From: Kitasatospora sp. MAA4
GTDB lineage: Bacteria; Actinomycetota; Actinomycetes; Streptomycetales; Streptomycetaceae
Length of the DNA: 64,000 bases
Assembly: GCF_029893355.1 (NCBI RefSeq)
Contig: NZ_JARZAI010000028.1
Coordinates: 1 to 64,000, forward strand
Direction of reading: 5' to 3'
The notes under the pieces are model-generated. The model was given only the letters and a program-made list of their open reading frames with translations, was not told where the DNA came from and made no database searches. Positions 1 through 8,615 of the stretch are shown here, one piece after another. Each line of letters begins with the position of its first letter. The first letter of the stretch is position 1. Position numbers and translations under genes: made by a program.

Positions 1-366
1 CGTCCCTCGGCGGCCGGCAACGGCTACGACCCGCACGGGTCCTCGCCCTCCAACCTGGGCCCCAACAGCCCGGACCTGCTGAAGGCGGTCAACGATCGCC
101 GTGCCGCGGACGCCGCGTTCGACGGCGTCGACCCGGCCACCGTGCCGGCCGACGCGCTGACCGCCTCGGGCTCGGGCCTGGACCCGCACATCTCCCCGGC
201 GTACGCCAAGGAGCAGACCGCCCGGGTCGCCAAGGCCCGCGGCCTGTCCCTCGAGACGGTCTCGGCACTGGTCGCCAAGTACACCGAGGGCCGCTCGCTG
301 GGCTTCCTCGGCGACCCCGGCGTCAATGTCGTCCTGCTCAACAAGGCACTCAGCGAGACGAAGTGA
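1..366 (+). CDS. kdpC: Potassium-transporting ATPase subunit KdpC (C-terminal part)
   Basis: The reading frame is open from base 1 and ends at TGA 364-366, so the start lies upstream of the window. About 121 C-terminal residues are present. KdpC is the small single-helix subunit of the KdpFABC high-affinity K+ pump. The visible part carries the family hallmark SGSGLDPHISP, the following arginine-rich helix (QTARVAKARGL) and the C-terminal block RSLGFLGDPGVNVVLLNKAL. kdpD and kdpE follow on the same strand after 92 bp, the usual kdp layout. kdpF, kdpA and kdpB are presumably just upstream but are not visible. Confidence 0.95.
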   Translation, partial: RPSAAGNGYDPHGSSPSNLGPNSPDLLKAVNDRRAADAAFDGVDPATVPADALTASGSGLDPHISPAYAKEQTARVAKARGLSLETVSALVAKYTEGRSLGFLGDPGVNVVLLNKALSETK

Positions 367-394
367 CCGCAGGTCAGGATGGATGAAAGGCTGG

Positions 395-420
395 CCGGTC
401 CGGGTTGTCACCCGGACCGG
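395..420 (+). terminator. Hairpin between kdpC and kdpD
   Basis: An 11-bp perfect inverted repeat (395-405 with 410-420, loop TGTC) lies between the kdpC stop and the kdpD start. It could partly terminate kdpC transcription, so that the pump and the sensor genes are made at different levels. There is no U-run, so read-through is likely. Confidence 0.5.
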
Positions 421-458
421 TCGGTCCGCGTTTCCGACCCTATTGACGAAGAGGACTG

Positions 459-3005
459 ATGGCCCGCGATCTTGGCTCCGACACCCCTGCCCGGCGCGGC
501 CGGCTACGGGTGTACCTCGGCTCGGCCCCCGGAGTAGGAAAGACCTACCGGATGCTGGACGAGGCGCGGCGCAGACAGGAGCGCGGGGCGGACGTGGTGG
601 TCGGCTACATCGAGTGCCACGGCCGCCGGCACACCGAGGGCATGCTGCAGGGGCTGGACGTCATTCCCCGGCTCACCCGCACCTACCGGGAGTCGGAGTT
701 CCGCGAGATGGACGTGGACGCGCTGCTCGCCCGGCGCCCCACCGTGGCGCTGGTGGACGAGCTCGCCCACACCAACATCCCCGGCGGGCGCAACGCCAAG
801 CGCTGGCAGGACATCGAGGAACTGCTGGCGGCCGGCATCGACGTCATCACCACCGTCAACATCCAGCACCTGGAAAGCCTCAACGACGTCGTCCAGAAGA
901 TCACCGGCATCCCGCAGCGCGAGACCGTCCCCGACGACGTCGTGCGGCGGGCCGATCAGATCGAACTCGTCGACATGGCCCCGCAGGCTCTGCGCCGGCG
1001 GATGGCCCATGGCAACGTCTACAAGGCCGAGAAGGTGGACGCCGCGCTCTCCAACTACTTCCGGGTCGGCAACCTGACCGCCCTGCGGGAACTCGCCCTG
1101 CTCTGGGTGGCCGGCCGGGTCGACGAGGGCCTGCGCGACTACCGGGTTCAGCACAACATCGACCGGGTCTGGGAGACCCGGGAGCGCGTCGTGGTCGCGC
1201 TCACCGGCGGGCCCGAGGGCGAGACGCTGGTGCGCCGGGCGGCCCGGATCTCGGACCGGACGGCCGGCGGCGAACTGCTGGCCGTGCACGTCACCCGCAG
1301 CGACGGCCTGGCGGGCGCCTCGCCCGGCGCGCTCGCCACCCAGCGGCAGCTGGTGGAGAGCCTGGGCGGCAGCTACCACGTGGTGGTCGGCGACGACATC
1401 CCCACCGCACTGCTGAGCTTCGCCCGCGCCAACCACGCCACCCAGCTGGTGCTGGGCACCAGCCGGCGCGGCCGGATCGCCCGCTTCCTGACCGGTCCCG
1501 GGATCGGCGAGACCACCGTCGACGCCTCCGAGGACATCGACGTCCACATGGTCACCCACGAGTTCACCGGCCGCGGGCGGCTGCCCTCGCTGGGCCGCCG
1601 GCACTCCCGGCGCCGGACCGTGGCGGGCTTCACCTCCGGCCTGGTGCTGCCCTGCGGGCTGACCGCCCTGCTCTCCGAGCTGCCGCATTCGCTGAACCTG
1701 ACCACCGTCGCGCTGCTCTTCCAACTCGGCGTGGTGGCCGTCGCGTTGCTCGGCGGCGCGGCCTCCGCGCTGATGGCCTCGCTGGTCGCCTCGCTGCTGC
1801 TGAACTACTACTTCATCCCGCCCGTCCACACCTTCACCATCGGTGAACCGAACAACGTGATCGCGCTGGTGGTCTTCGCCGTCGTCGCGCTCACCGTCTC
1901 CACCGTGGTCGACCGGGCCACCCGGCAGACCGGCCGCGCGGCCCGGGCCACTGCCGAGGCCGAGGCGCTCAGCACCCTCGCGGGGAGCGTGCTGCGCGGA
2001 CACGACGGCAGCCCGGGCGGCGGCTCCGCCATCCCGACCCTGCTGGAGCAGTCCCGGACCACCTTCGGCCTGGACTCGGTCGCCCTGCTCTCCCGGGAGA
2101 GCGGCGAGGTGATGGCCCGCAGCGACGCCGGAGGGGAGCGTGCCGTCGACCGGGACATCACCGAAGTCCCGGTCGGCACCGACGCGTTGCTCATCCTCTC
2201 GGGCCGCCGGCTGCCCGCCGACGAGCAGCGGGTGCTGACCGCCTTCGCCGCCCATGTCGCGGCCGCCCTGGAGCGCGACCGGCTGGCGGCGGTGGCCGCC
2301 GAGATCGAACCGATCAAGGCCGCCGACCGGATGCGCACCGCGCTGCTGGCCGCCGTCAGCCACGACCTCCGTACGCCGCTGGCCGCCGCGCGCGCCTCGG
2401 TCGGCTCACTGCGCAGCCCGGACGTCGAGTTCTCCGCGGAGGACCAGGCCGAACTGCTCGCCACCGCCGACGAGTCGCTGGTCAAGCTGACCCGCCTGGT
2501 GGACAACCTGCTGGACATGAGCCGCCTCCAGGCCGGCGCGCTCACCCTGCACCTGGCGCCGGTCCACCTGGACGAGGTGCTGCCGCGCGCCCTGGACTCG
2601 TTGGAGGATCCCGACGCCCCCGTGCAGCTGGTCGACCTGCCCGCCGTGCCGCCGGTGCTCGCCGACCCGCCGCTGCTGGAACGGGTGCTGGCCAACGTGA
2701 TCACCAACGCGCTGCGGCACAACGCCCCCGGCGCGCCCGTCCTGGTCACCGCCGGCGCGCACCTGGACCAGGTGGAGATCCGGATCGCCGACCGCGGCCC
2801 CGGCATCCCGGCCGCCGACCGCGACCGGGTCTTCCTGCCCTTCCAGCGCCTGGGCGACACCGACAACACCACCGGCGTCGGACTCGGCCTTGCTCTCTCC
2901 CGCGGCCTCGCCGAGGCGATGGGCGGCACGCTGGAGGTCGAGGACACCCCGGGCGGCGGCACCACCATGCTGCTCACCCTGCCCGCCGCGGAGGAGGGAC
3001 CATGA
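459..3005 (+). CDS. kdpD: Sensor histidine kinase KdpD
   Basis: 848 residues, ATG preceded by GAGGA. This membrane kinase senses K+ limitation and phosphorylates KdpE. The N-terminal KdpD domain (about 12-220) has a Walker A motif (GSAPGVGKTYR) and a Walker-B-like VDELAHTN. A universal-stress-protein-like domain follows (about 240-365). Hydrophobic segments at about 390-490 form the membrane region. Next come a GAF-like region and the kinase core: H-box VSHDLRTPL with the phospho-acceptor at His635, N-box NVITNALRHNAP, G1 DRGPGIP and G2 GVGLGLALS. All catalytic boxes are intact. The last 4 bases overlap kdpE (ATGA), so translation is coupled. Confidence 0.97.
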   Translation: MARDLGSDTPARRGRLRVYLGSAPGVGKTYRMLDEARRRQERGADVVVGYIECHGRRHTEGMLQGLDVIPRLTRTYRESEFREMDVDALLARRPTVALVDELAHTNIPGGRNAKRWQDIEELLAAGIDVITTVNIQHLESLNDVVQKITGIPQRETVPDDVVRRADQIELVDMAPQALRRRMAHGNVYKAEKVDAALSNYFRVGNLTALRELALLWVAGRVDEGLRDYRVQHNIDRVWETRERVVVALTGGPEGETLVRRAARISDRTAGGELLAVHVTRSDGLAGASPGALATQRQLVESLGGSYHVVVGDDIPTALLSFARANHATQLVLGTSRRGRIARFLTGPGIGETTVDASEDIDVHMVTHEFTGRGRLPSLGRRHSRRRTVAGFTSGLVLPCGLTALLSELPHSLNLTTVALLFQLGVVAVALLGGAASALMASLVASLLLNYYFIPPVHTFTIGEPNNVIALVVFAVVALTVSTVVDRATRQTGRAARATAEAEALSTLAGSVLRGHDGSPGGGSAIPTLLEQSRTTFGLDSVALLSRESGEVMARSDAGGERAVDRDITEVPVGTDALLILSGRRLPADEQRVLTAFAAHVAAALERDRLAAVAAEIEPIKAADRMRTALLAAVSHDLRTPLAAARASVGSLRSPDVEFSAEDQAELLATADESLVKLTRLVDNLLDMSRLQAGALTLHLAPVHLDEVLPRALDSLEDPDAPVQLVDLPAVPPVLADPPLLERVLANVITNALRHNAPGAPVLVTAGAHLDQVEIRIADRGPGIPAADRDRVFLPFQRLGDTDNTTGVGLGLALSRGLAEAMGGTLEVEDTPGGGTTMLLTLPAAEEGP

Positions 3006-3685
3006 CGCACATCCTGGTCGTCGACGACGAACCGCAACTGCTGCGCGCCCTGCGGATCAACCTGCGGGCCCGCAAGTACGAGGTGGCCACCGCCGCCACC
3101 GGCACCGACGCACTGGAGTCCGCCGAGCGGACCAGGCCGGACGCCGTCCTGCTGGACCTGGGCCTGCCCGACCTGGACGGCGTCGAGGTGATCCACCGGC
3201 TGCGGATCCGCAGCCCCGCGCCGATCATCGTGCTCTCCGGGCGCAGCGGCGCGGACGACAAGATCCAGGCCCTGGACGCGGGGGCCGACGACTACGTCAC
3301 CAAGCCCTTCCTGATGGACGAGCTGTTCGCCCGGCTGCGGGCGGTGCTGCGCCGCCCGACCGCCTCCGAACCGATCGCCCGGGTGCTGCTCGGCGACCAC
3401 CTGATCGACCTGGCGGCCTGCACCGTCGTCCCCGCCGACGGCAGCCAGGGGCAGCTGCGGCTGACCCCCACCGAGTGGCGGATCCTCACCATGCTGCTGG
3501 CCAACCCGGGCCGGCTGCTGCCCGGCCGGCAGATCCTGCGGGCGGTCTGGGGGCCCGACCACGAGCACCGCGGCAACTATCTGCGGGTCTACTTCGCGGG
3601 CCTGCGACGGAAGTTGGAGCGCGACCCGGCCAGGCCCCGGCACCTGATCACCGAGCCCGGGATCGGCTACCGCTACGAGCCCTGA
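3002..3685 (+). CDS. kdpE: Response regulator KdpE (OmpR/PhoB type)
   Basis: 227 residues. The N-terminal receiver has the acidic pair in VVDDE, the phospho-acceptor Asp52 (LLDLGLPD) and Lys in DYVTKPF. The C-terminal winged-helix DNA-binding domain (about 125-225) contains LTPTEWRILTMLL and the recognition region HRGNYLRVYFAGLRRKLE. Partner of KdpD: when phosphorylated it activates the kdp pump operon. The start overlaps the kdpD stop by 4 nt. The end YRYEP is typical of the family. Confidence 0.97.
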   Translation: MTHILVVDDEPQLLRALRINLRARKYEVATAATGTDALESAERTRPDAVLLDLGLPDLDGVEVIHRLRIRSPAPIIVLSGRSGADDKIQALDAGADDYVTKPFLMDELFARLRAVLRRPTASEPIARVLLGDHLIDLAACTVVPADGSQGQLRLTPTEWRILTMLLANPGRLLPGRQILRAVWGPDHEHRGNYLRVYFAGLRRKLERDPARPRHLITEPGIGYRYEP

Positions 3686-3935
3686 GCGCCCCGCACGCTC
3701 AGAAGGCGCTAATGATGCGTCAAGACCGGGCCGAAGATCGCCAAGGGAGCGTCAGGGAGGCGCAGAATGCGATCTCCACGGGCATAGCGTCAGCGGTGCA
3801 CAGACGGTTCCGCTCCGCTCCGTGGGGGAGCCCGGCCAACGGTCGGGTCAGGAGCAGAACCAGCGCCGGAAGACGGCGGGCCCGACCGGGTCCCGTCCCG
3901 ACCGGCGGCCAGGTGAGGGGGAGGGGACGCGCGCC

Positions 3936-5474
3936 ATGGCAGCGGGAGTCAGAACAAAGGTCGTACCGGGGAAGCATCCGTCGGCGGAGACGGGTTCGGG
4001 TACGACCGGGAGGACTCCCGTGCCGGTGCGCGTCCCCCGCACCGGGCCGGCCGCGGCTCTGCTGCGGCGGCTGCTGCACGGCGCCACCTGGACGACGCCG
4101 CGCCGGATCCAGGCGCTCACCCTGTGCTGCCTGGCGGCCCTGCTCGCCTTCGCCGCCGTCGCCGCCACCGTCCTCGGCGGCGCCCGCACCAGCATCGACA
4201 CCATCGGGCACCAGGCCGCGCCGCAGGCCGTCCGGGCCTCCGACCTGTACTTCGCGCTCAGCGACATGGACGCCCAGGCGGCCAACCTGCTGCTGGTCGG
4301 CTCGGACCCGGCCGACGCCGGGCGTCGCAAGAGCACCCAGGCCGTCTACGAGCAGCGCCGGGCGCAGGCCGACGGCGACCTCCAGCAGGCCACCGAGGCC
4401 GCCGCGGGGGACCCGGCGGCCGAGCACGCGGTCGGCTCGGTGCTCGGCGCCCTGGGCCAGTACGAGGCCCTGGTCGCCCGCTCCGAGCTGCTGGAGGACC
4501 AGGGCAAGGACGCGCCCGGCAAGCCCTCCGCCGACGCACTGGCCGCGTACACCCAGGCCACCGGCCTGCTGCGGCAGCAGCTGCTGCCCGGCGCCGACCA
4601 GGTCGCGGGCGCCAGCGAGGCCACCGTGGACGGCAGTTACGCCTCCCAGCGGTCCGACCTGGCGTCCGGCCGGTGGTGGCTGCTGGCCTTCGGCCTGCTC
4701 GCCCTGCTCGCGTTGGGCCTGCTCCAGCGCACCATCGCCGTCCGCTACCGCCGACGGGTCAGCCCGCCGGCCGCGCTGGCGACCGTGCTCACCGCGGTCG
4801 GCCTGATCTACGGGCTCTCGCTGGTCTCCGCGTCCGAACAGCACCTGCGGGTCGCCAAGAGCAATGCGTACGACTCGGTGATCGCGCTCAGCCGGGCCCG
4901 CGCGGTGGCCTACGACAGCAATGCGGACGAGAGCCGCTACCTCAGCGACCCGGCCGGCGCCGACGCCTACCAGCAAAACTTCTTCGACAAGACCCAGTCG
5001 ATCGCGCAGATCGACGGCGCCGGGCTCTCCACCTACAATGACAAGCTCGCCCCCCTGGTCGCCGCCCACCAGCAGAACCCCTCCCAGGTCGGCTTTGGCG
5101 GCTACCTCGGCTCGGAGCTGCGCAACATCACCTTCCCCGGCGAACAGGCCGCCGCCGACCGGGTGTTGACGACCTTCCAGGTCTACCAGGCGGACGACCG
5201 CAAGCTCCGCGCGCTCAACACCGCGGGCCGGCTGCAGGACGCCGTCACCTTCGACACCGGCAACGCGCCCGGCCAGTCCAACGCCGACTTCGGCCTCCTC
5301 TCGGACGCCTTCGGGGACGTCATCGCGATCAACCAGCAGGCCTTCGACCACGCGGTCGGCCAGTCCGACGGCGACCTGGGCGCCGGGGCGGCCGGCACCG
5401 CCGCCGTCCTGCTGCTGGCCGGCCTCGGCCTGACCCTGCTCGCCGTCCGCCCCCGGCTGCGCGAGTACCGCTGA
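3936..5474 (+). CDS. Four-helix membrane protein with extracytoplasmic loops, GlnX-like
   Basis: I take ATG 3936 (512 aa) because GGGGGAGGGG sits just upstream; an in-frame start at 3822 lacks such a site. Four hydrophobic helices are visible: about 58-78, 248-270, 277-297 and 487-505. Helices 1-2 and 3-4 each flank a long, mostly helical, Ala/Asp/Gln-rich loop, which looks like a duplicated sensor-type bundle. No enzymatic motif is visible. The architecture resembles actinobacterial GlnX, the membrane partner of the GlnH/PknG amino-acid sensing system, but no glnH or pknG is adjacent. The GlnX assignment is therefore tentative inference. The gene is convergent with the next gene, with only 5 bp between the stops. 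Confidence 0.6.
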   Translation: MAAGVRTKVVPGKHPSAETGSGTTGRTPVPVRVPRTGPAAALLRRLLHGATWTTPRRIQALTLCCLAALLAFAAVAATVLGGARTSIDTIGHQAAPQAVRASDLYFALSDMDAQAANLLLVGSDPADAGRRKSTQAVYEQRRAQADGDLQQATEAAAGDPAAEHAVGSVLGALGQYEALVARSELLEDQGKDAPGKPSADALAAYTQATGLLRQQLLPGADQVAGASEATVDGSYASQRSDLASGRWWLLAFGLLALLALGLLQRTIAVRYRRRVSPPAALATVLTAVGLIYGLSLVSASEQHLRVAKSNAYDSVIALSRARAVAYDSNADESRYLSDPAGADAYQQNFFDKTQSIAQIDGAGLSTYNDKLAPLVAAHQQNPSQVGFGGYLGSELRNITFPGEQAAADRVLTTFQVYQADDRKLRALNTAGRLQDAVTFDTGNAPGQSNADFGLLSDAFGDVIAINQQAFDHAVGQSDGDLGAGAAGTAAVLLLAGLGLTLLAVRPRLREYR

Positions 5475-5479
5475 GGGAC

Positions 5480-6856
5480 CTAGTGGGGCCCGCTCTGGCG
5501 GGGCAGGGCCAGTGCGACGGTGTCCGCGAACTCGCGGACCGCGCTGGTCCTGCTGACGATCCGTCCGCTGTGCACCACCAGCCGGCTGTGGCCGCCGGAC
5601 AGTGCGCCGGCCAGGCTGTCGCCGCGCACCGCCAGCAGCTCGGCGGGGAACCCGGCGTCCACCCGGACCGGGGCCAGGCCCATCAGCAGCCGCGCCTGGT
5701 TGCTGACCGCCTCGTACGCGGCGGCCGTGCTCAGCGCGCCGCTGCCGGCCAGCAGGTAGGCCGCCTCCAGCGGGTCGGCCCGGCCGACCGGGTTGGCCGC
5801 GTCCCGCAGCGCGCCGCTGCCGGCCGCCAGCGGCACCTGGGCCGCCGCCAGCTCCCGTACCAGCGTGGGCCGCAGGCCCTCGGGACGGCCCTCCACGCCG
5901 CAGCACGAGCCGCTCTGCGGCAGACAGACCACCCGCATGCCGGCGGCCCGCAGGGCGGCCGCTCCGCCCTCGGCCAGGGCGTCGCAGGGGCCGAGCGTGA
6001 CCCGCGGCCGCAGCGGGGCCAACGCGGCCACCGTGCGAGCCAGTTTGGCCGGCTCGGCGCCGCGGGTGTGCAGGTCCACCGGGCAGTCGAACTCCAGCGC
6101 GGCCTCCACCAGCACCTGCACGTAGCCCGCCGGGTCAGGGTCGAGTTCCGGGCAGCCGCCGACGGCGTCCGCGCCCAGCTTGAGCGCCTCGCGCAGCGCG
6201 GCCCGGCCGTCCGCGCCGGCCGCCCCGGTGAGCAGCCGCGGGACGGCCACGGCCTGGAGCTCGGCCAGCCCGCGCAGCGCCTGGCGGGCGGTGAGCACCG
6301 CCTCCAGGCGGCGCAGTCCGTGCACGTCGCCGATCCGTACGTGGGTGCGCTGGGCGGTGGCGCCGTAGCCCAGTGAGGTGAGTGAGGCCTCGGTGATCCG
6401 GCGGATCAGCTCGGCCGGGCTCTCCTGGGCGGGCGGCCGGACCAGCCGCGGCGGCCCGCTCGGGACGGGGGAGCCGGTCGGTCCGATGCCGGGCAGTGCG
6501 GTGGGCGGCGGCAGGGCGGCCGAGAAGGCGGTGTCGTGGTGGGCGTGCGGCTCGGCGGGGGCGGGCAGCAGCAGATAGCCGGCCAGATCGATCCGGGCCC
6601 CGGTGGCGACGACGGCTGGTCCACCGGGCGAGGCGGTGGGCGGCAGGGCGGCCTGCGGCAGCGGGCCCAGGCTGCCCACCGTGCCGACGGCCTGGATCCG
6701 GTCGCCGCTGATCCGGACGTCCACCACCCGCCCGTCGGCCAACCGGGCGCCGGTCAGCAGGAGGACGGGTCCGTGCCCCAGCGGGTTGCCGCCGAGTGGG
6801 CCGGGACCGGGGCTGCCGGGCTGCGGCCCGTCGGTGGGTGCGCTGTCCGCGCTCAT
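5480..6856 (-). CDS. Amidohydrolase / cytosine-deaminase-like hydrolase
   Basis: 458 residues from ATG 6856, preceded by GGGAGGAG at good spacing; an upstream in-frame ATG at 6916 is less likely. A metal-dependent hydrolase of the amidohydrolase superfamily. It has the N-terminal beta-sandwich part (GARLADGRVVDVRISGDRI), the metal-binding motif EPHAHHDTAF, the second histidine motif in VDLHTRGAEP, a third region TLGPCDAL and a late GSGALRDAANP strand. This pattern is closest to cytosine deaminase-like proteins. The canonical HxD late motif is altered (GSGALRDAANP), so the substrate is unknown. It stands alone on the minus strand. Confidence 0.7.
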   Translation of the reverse strand: MSADSAPTDGPQPGSPGPGPLGGNPLGHGPVLLLTGARLADGRVVDVRISGDRIQAVGTVGSLGPLPQAALPPTASPGGPAVVATGARIDLAGYLLLPAPAEPHAHHDTAFSAALPPPTALPGIGPTGSPVPSGPPRLVRPPAQESPAELIRRITEASLTSLGYGATAQRTHVRIGDVHGLRRLEAVLTARQALRGLAELQAVAVPRLLTGAAGADGRAALREALKLGADAVGGCPELDPDPAGYVQVLVEAALEFDCPVDLHTRGAEPAKLARTVAALAPLRPRVTLGPCDALAEGGAAALRAAGMRVVCLPQSGSCCGVEGRPEGLRPTLVRELAAAQVPLAAGSGALRDAANPVGRADPLEAAYLLAGSGALSTAAAYEAVSNQARLLMGLAPVRVDAGFPAELLAVRGDSLAGALSGGHSRLVVHSGRIVSRTSAVREFADTVALALPRQSGPH

Positions 6857-7051
6857 CCAGGCTCCTCCCAGCTGTGCCGCGCCGGTCCAGCTGCTGGCCG
6901 GTCGCCGAAAGATCACTGGCGGTCGAGCCTATGGTCAGTTCGGGTACGGAGCCGGGAGGCTCGCGCAAGTCATGGCCGACTCGAACGTGCAGCCTTGGCT
7001 CGCTGCTCTGTGCAAGCCGTCCACCTGGGATCTTGCGGCCGGCATACGGAT

Positions 7052-7080
7052 TTCACCTCTGGCCCGGAACCGTGTAATCT
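7052..7080 (+). promoter_or_regulatory. Promoter of the tRNA-Thr / tRNA-Met unit
   Basis: TTCACC (7052-7057), a 17-bp spacer and TAATCT (7075-7080). The expected start point is about 5 nt before the mature 5' end of tRNA-Thr. Confidence 0.65.
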
Positions 7081-7091
7081 CTTCCTCGTTC

Positions 7092-7164
7092 GCCCCTATA
7101 GCTCAGTCGGTAGAGCGTCTCCATGGTAAGGAGAAGGTCTGCGGTTCGATTCCGCATGGGGGCT
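7092..7164 (+). tRNA. tRNA-Thr (GGT)
   Basis: A 73-nt cloverleaf: 7-bp acceptor stem with one G-U, D-arm GCTC/GAGC, anticodon stem TCTCC/GGAGA with loop ATGGTAA (anticodon GGT), and T-arm TGCGG-TTCGATT-CCGCA. The 3' CCA is not encoded. A hairpin with a TTCG loop (7177-7196) follows. Confidence 0.97.
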
Positions 7165-7176
7165 CTGGTGGACAGA

Positions 7177-7196
7177 CCTCCCGCTTCGGCGGGAGG
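7177..7196 (+). terminator. TTCG-loop hairpin between tRNA-Thr and tRNA-Met
   Basis: CCTCCCGC, loop TTCG, GCGGGAGG: an 8-bp perfect stem. It may be a partial terminator or a processing element between the two tRNAs. Confidence 0.5.
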
Positions 7197-7208
7197 CCGG
7201 TCCATCAA

Positions 7209-7281
7209 AGCGGTGTAGCTCAGTTGGTAGAGCAAGCGGCTCATAATCGCTGTGTCACCGGTTCAAGTCCGGTCACCGCTA
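7209..7281 (+). tRNA. tRNA-Met (CAT), elongator type
   Basis: 73 nt. The acceptor AGCGGTG/CACCGCT is fully paired, including position 1-72, which argues against initiator tRNA. Anticodon stem AGCGG/TCGCT with loop CTCATAA (anticodon CAT), T-arm ACCGG-TTCAAGT-CCGGT. CCA is not encoded. Confidence 0.97.
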
Positions 7282-7286
7282 CCCGC

Positions 7287-7321
7287 GTAGTCGATCGGGA
7301 GTCAGACTCCCGATCGACTAC
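7287..7321 (+). terminator. Terminator after tRNA-Met
   Basis: A 16-bp perfect inverted repeat (7287-7302 with 7306-7321, loop CAG) lies directly behind the tRNA, followed by CTCTTGTCG. Confidence 0.8.
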
Positions 7322-7362
7322 TCTTGTCGTGTCATCATTCATTGTTCAAGGAAGGCACTCCC

Positions 7363-7527
7363 GTGGCTGCCACCGACGTCCGCCCGAAGATCACGCTGGC
7401 CTGCGTGGAGTGCAAGGAGCGGAACTACATCACCAAGAAGAACCGGCGTAACGACCCGGACCGTCTTGAGATGAAGAAGCACTGCCCCCGCTGCAACTCG
7501 CACACCGCGCACCGCGAGACCCGCTGA
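7363..7527 (+). CDS. rpmG: 50S ribosomal protein L33
   Basis: 54 residues from GTG 7363, with AAGGAAGG upstream. It carries the L33 signature and the four-cysteine zinc ribbon: CVEC near the N-terminus and CPRC near the C-terminus, with RNYITKKNRRNDPDRLEMKK between. This is therefore the zinc-containing (C+) form, which in actinomycetes often coexists with a zinc-free paralogue elsewhere. The first gene of the conserved rpmG-hadAB-murB run. Confidence 0.97.
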   Translation: MAATDVRPKITLACVECKERNYITKKNRRNDPDRLEMKKHCPRCNSHTAHRETR

Positions 7528-7569
7528 CCCCCTAGGGCGTCAACCGGGCCTGTGCAAGCAGGTCATAGG

Positions 7570-7606
7570 CTTCAGGCCGCATCCCTCTCAGGGGTGCGGC
7601 CTGAAG
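7570..7606 (+). terminator. Terminator after rpmG
   Basis: A 16-bp stem (7570-7585 with 7591-7606) containing one G-T pair, loop TCTCA. It separates rpmG from the dehydratase pair. Confidence 0.75.
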
Positions 7607-7640
7607 TCGTATCCGCCCCAAAGGAATCCGAGGAGTAGCC

Positions 7641-8099
7641 ATGCCGCTCGACCCCTCCTTCATCGGGCGGACGTATCCGCCCACCGAGCCGTACGAGGTG
7701 GGCCGGGAGAAGATCCGCGAGTTCGCCGTCTCGATCGGTGACGCCAACCCGGTGTACACCGACCCGGAGGCGGCCAAGGCGCTCGGGTACCCCGACGTGA
7801 TCGCTCCGCCGACCTTCCCGTTCGTGCTGAGCTACCGGGCCGCCGGGCAGGTGGTCGGGGATCCCGAACTGGGGCTGGACTTCAGCCGGGTCGTGCACGG
7901 GGACCAGCGCTTCGTCTACACCCGTCCGGTCCGGGCCGGCGACCGGCTCACTGTGACGATCGTCATCGACGCCATCAAGTCGCTGGCGGGCAACGAGGTT
8001 CTCACGGTGCGCGGCGAGCTGCACGAGGCGAGCGGCGAGCACGTGGTGACCTCCTTCATGACACTGGTGGCCCGGGCCGCCGAAGAGACGGGGGAGTGA
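7641..8099 (+). CDS. MaoC-like dehydratase, HadA-type subunit (UPF0336)
   Basis: 152 residues, ATG with GAGGAG upstream. Half of a heterodimeric hot-dog-fold (3R)-hydroxyacyl-ACP dehydratase of type II fatty acid synthesis. Seen here: YEVGREKIREFAVSIGDANPVYTD, PPTFPFVLSYRA and FVYTRPVRAGDRLTV, typical of the HadA/C (UPF0336) group that lacks the full catalytic hydratase motif. The stop sits next to the next start, so the two are coupled and probably form the active dimer. Confidence 0.88.
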   Translation: MPLDPSFIGRTYPPTEPYEVGREKIREFAVSIGDANPVYTDPEAAKALGYPDVIAPPTFPFVLSYRAAGQVVGDPELGLDFSRVVHGDQRFVYTRPVRAGDRLTVTIVIDAIKSLAGNEVLTVRGELHEASGEHVVTSFMTLVARAAEETGE

Positions 8100-8101
8100 C
8101 G

Positions 8102-8524
8102 ATGGCGATCAGCTTCGACGACGTCGAGGTCGGGACCGAGCTCCCGGCACGGTCCTTCCCGGTGACGCGCGCCGCGCTCGTCCAGTACGCGGGCGCCTCC
8201 GGCGACTTCAACCCGATCCACTGGAACGAGAAGTTCGCGCTGGAGGTCGGCCTGCCCGACGTCATCGCGCACGGGATGTTCACGATGGCCGAGGCCGTCC
8301 GGGTGGTGACCGACTGGGTCGGCGACCCGGGAGCGGTGATCGAGTACGGCGTGCGCTTCACCAAGCCCGTCCCGGTGCCGAACGACGGTGTGGGGACCAG
8401 CATCGAGGTCACCGCCAAGGTCGCCGCCCTGCTGGAGGACCGCCGGGTGCGGGTCGACCTGCTGGTGAAGAACCGCGACCTGAAGGTGCTCGGCATGTCG
8501 CGGGCCGTGGTCCAGCTCGGCTGA
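8102..8524 (+). CDS. MaoC-like dehydratase, HadB-type catalytic subunit
   Basis: 140 residues from ATG 8102; GGGGGAG ends 5 nt upstream, which favours it over the GTG at 8096. It contains the hydratase motif YAGASGDFNPIHWNEKFA with the catalytic Asp/His pair, followed by LPDVIAHGMFTMA. With the preceding gene it would form the HadAB-like dehydratase. In mycobacteria this complex serves mycolate elongation; in Streptomycetaceae its substrate is probably ordinary acyl-ACP or CoA. Confidence 0.88.
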   Translation: MAISFDDVEVGTELPARSFPVTRAALVQYAGASGDFNPIHWNEKFALEVGLPDVIAHGMFTMAEAVRVVTDWVGDPGAVIEYGVRFTKPVPVPNDGVGTSIEVTAKVAALLEDRRVRVDLLVKNRDLKVLGMSRAVVQLG

Positions 8525-8540
8525 CGCACTGCCCGCGCGA

Positions 8541-8570
8541 GCGGGTCGGGGGCCGCTGCTCCCGACCCGC
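8541..8570 (+). terminator. Terminator after the dehydratase pair
   Basis: GCGGGTCGGG (8541-8550) pairs with CCCGACCCGC (8561-8570). It insulates the housekeeping genes from the TetR/MFS unit. Confidence 0.65.
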
Positions 8571-8579
8571 CGCGTCCCT

Positions 8580-8608
8580 TTGACAAGGTAGTAAGTAGTT
8601 ACTAACTT
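8580..8608 (+). promoter_or_regulatory. tetR promoter with embedded operator; probably leaderless
   Basis: TTGACA (8580-8585), 17-bp spacer, TAACTT (8603-8608). The spacer and -10 contain GTAAGTAGTTACTAACTT (8591-8608), whose core TAGT-T-ACTA is palindromic. The complement of this 18-mer recurs, with 3 mismatches, at 9225-9242 in front of the exporter gene. Only 7 nt separate the -10 from the ATG, and no Shine-Dalgarno is present, so the mRNA is predicted to be leaderless. Binding of the regulator would occlude RNA polymerase (inference). Confidence 0.75.
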
Positions 8609-8615
8609 AGCGCTC

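Noticed and set aside
7092..7281. tRNA-Met as initiator tRNA
   Set aside because: The 1-72 acceptor pair is intact, unlike the mismatched pair of bacterial initiator tRNA, so it is called as elongator.
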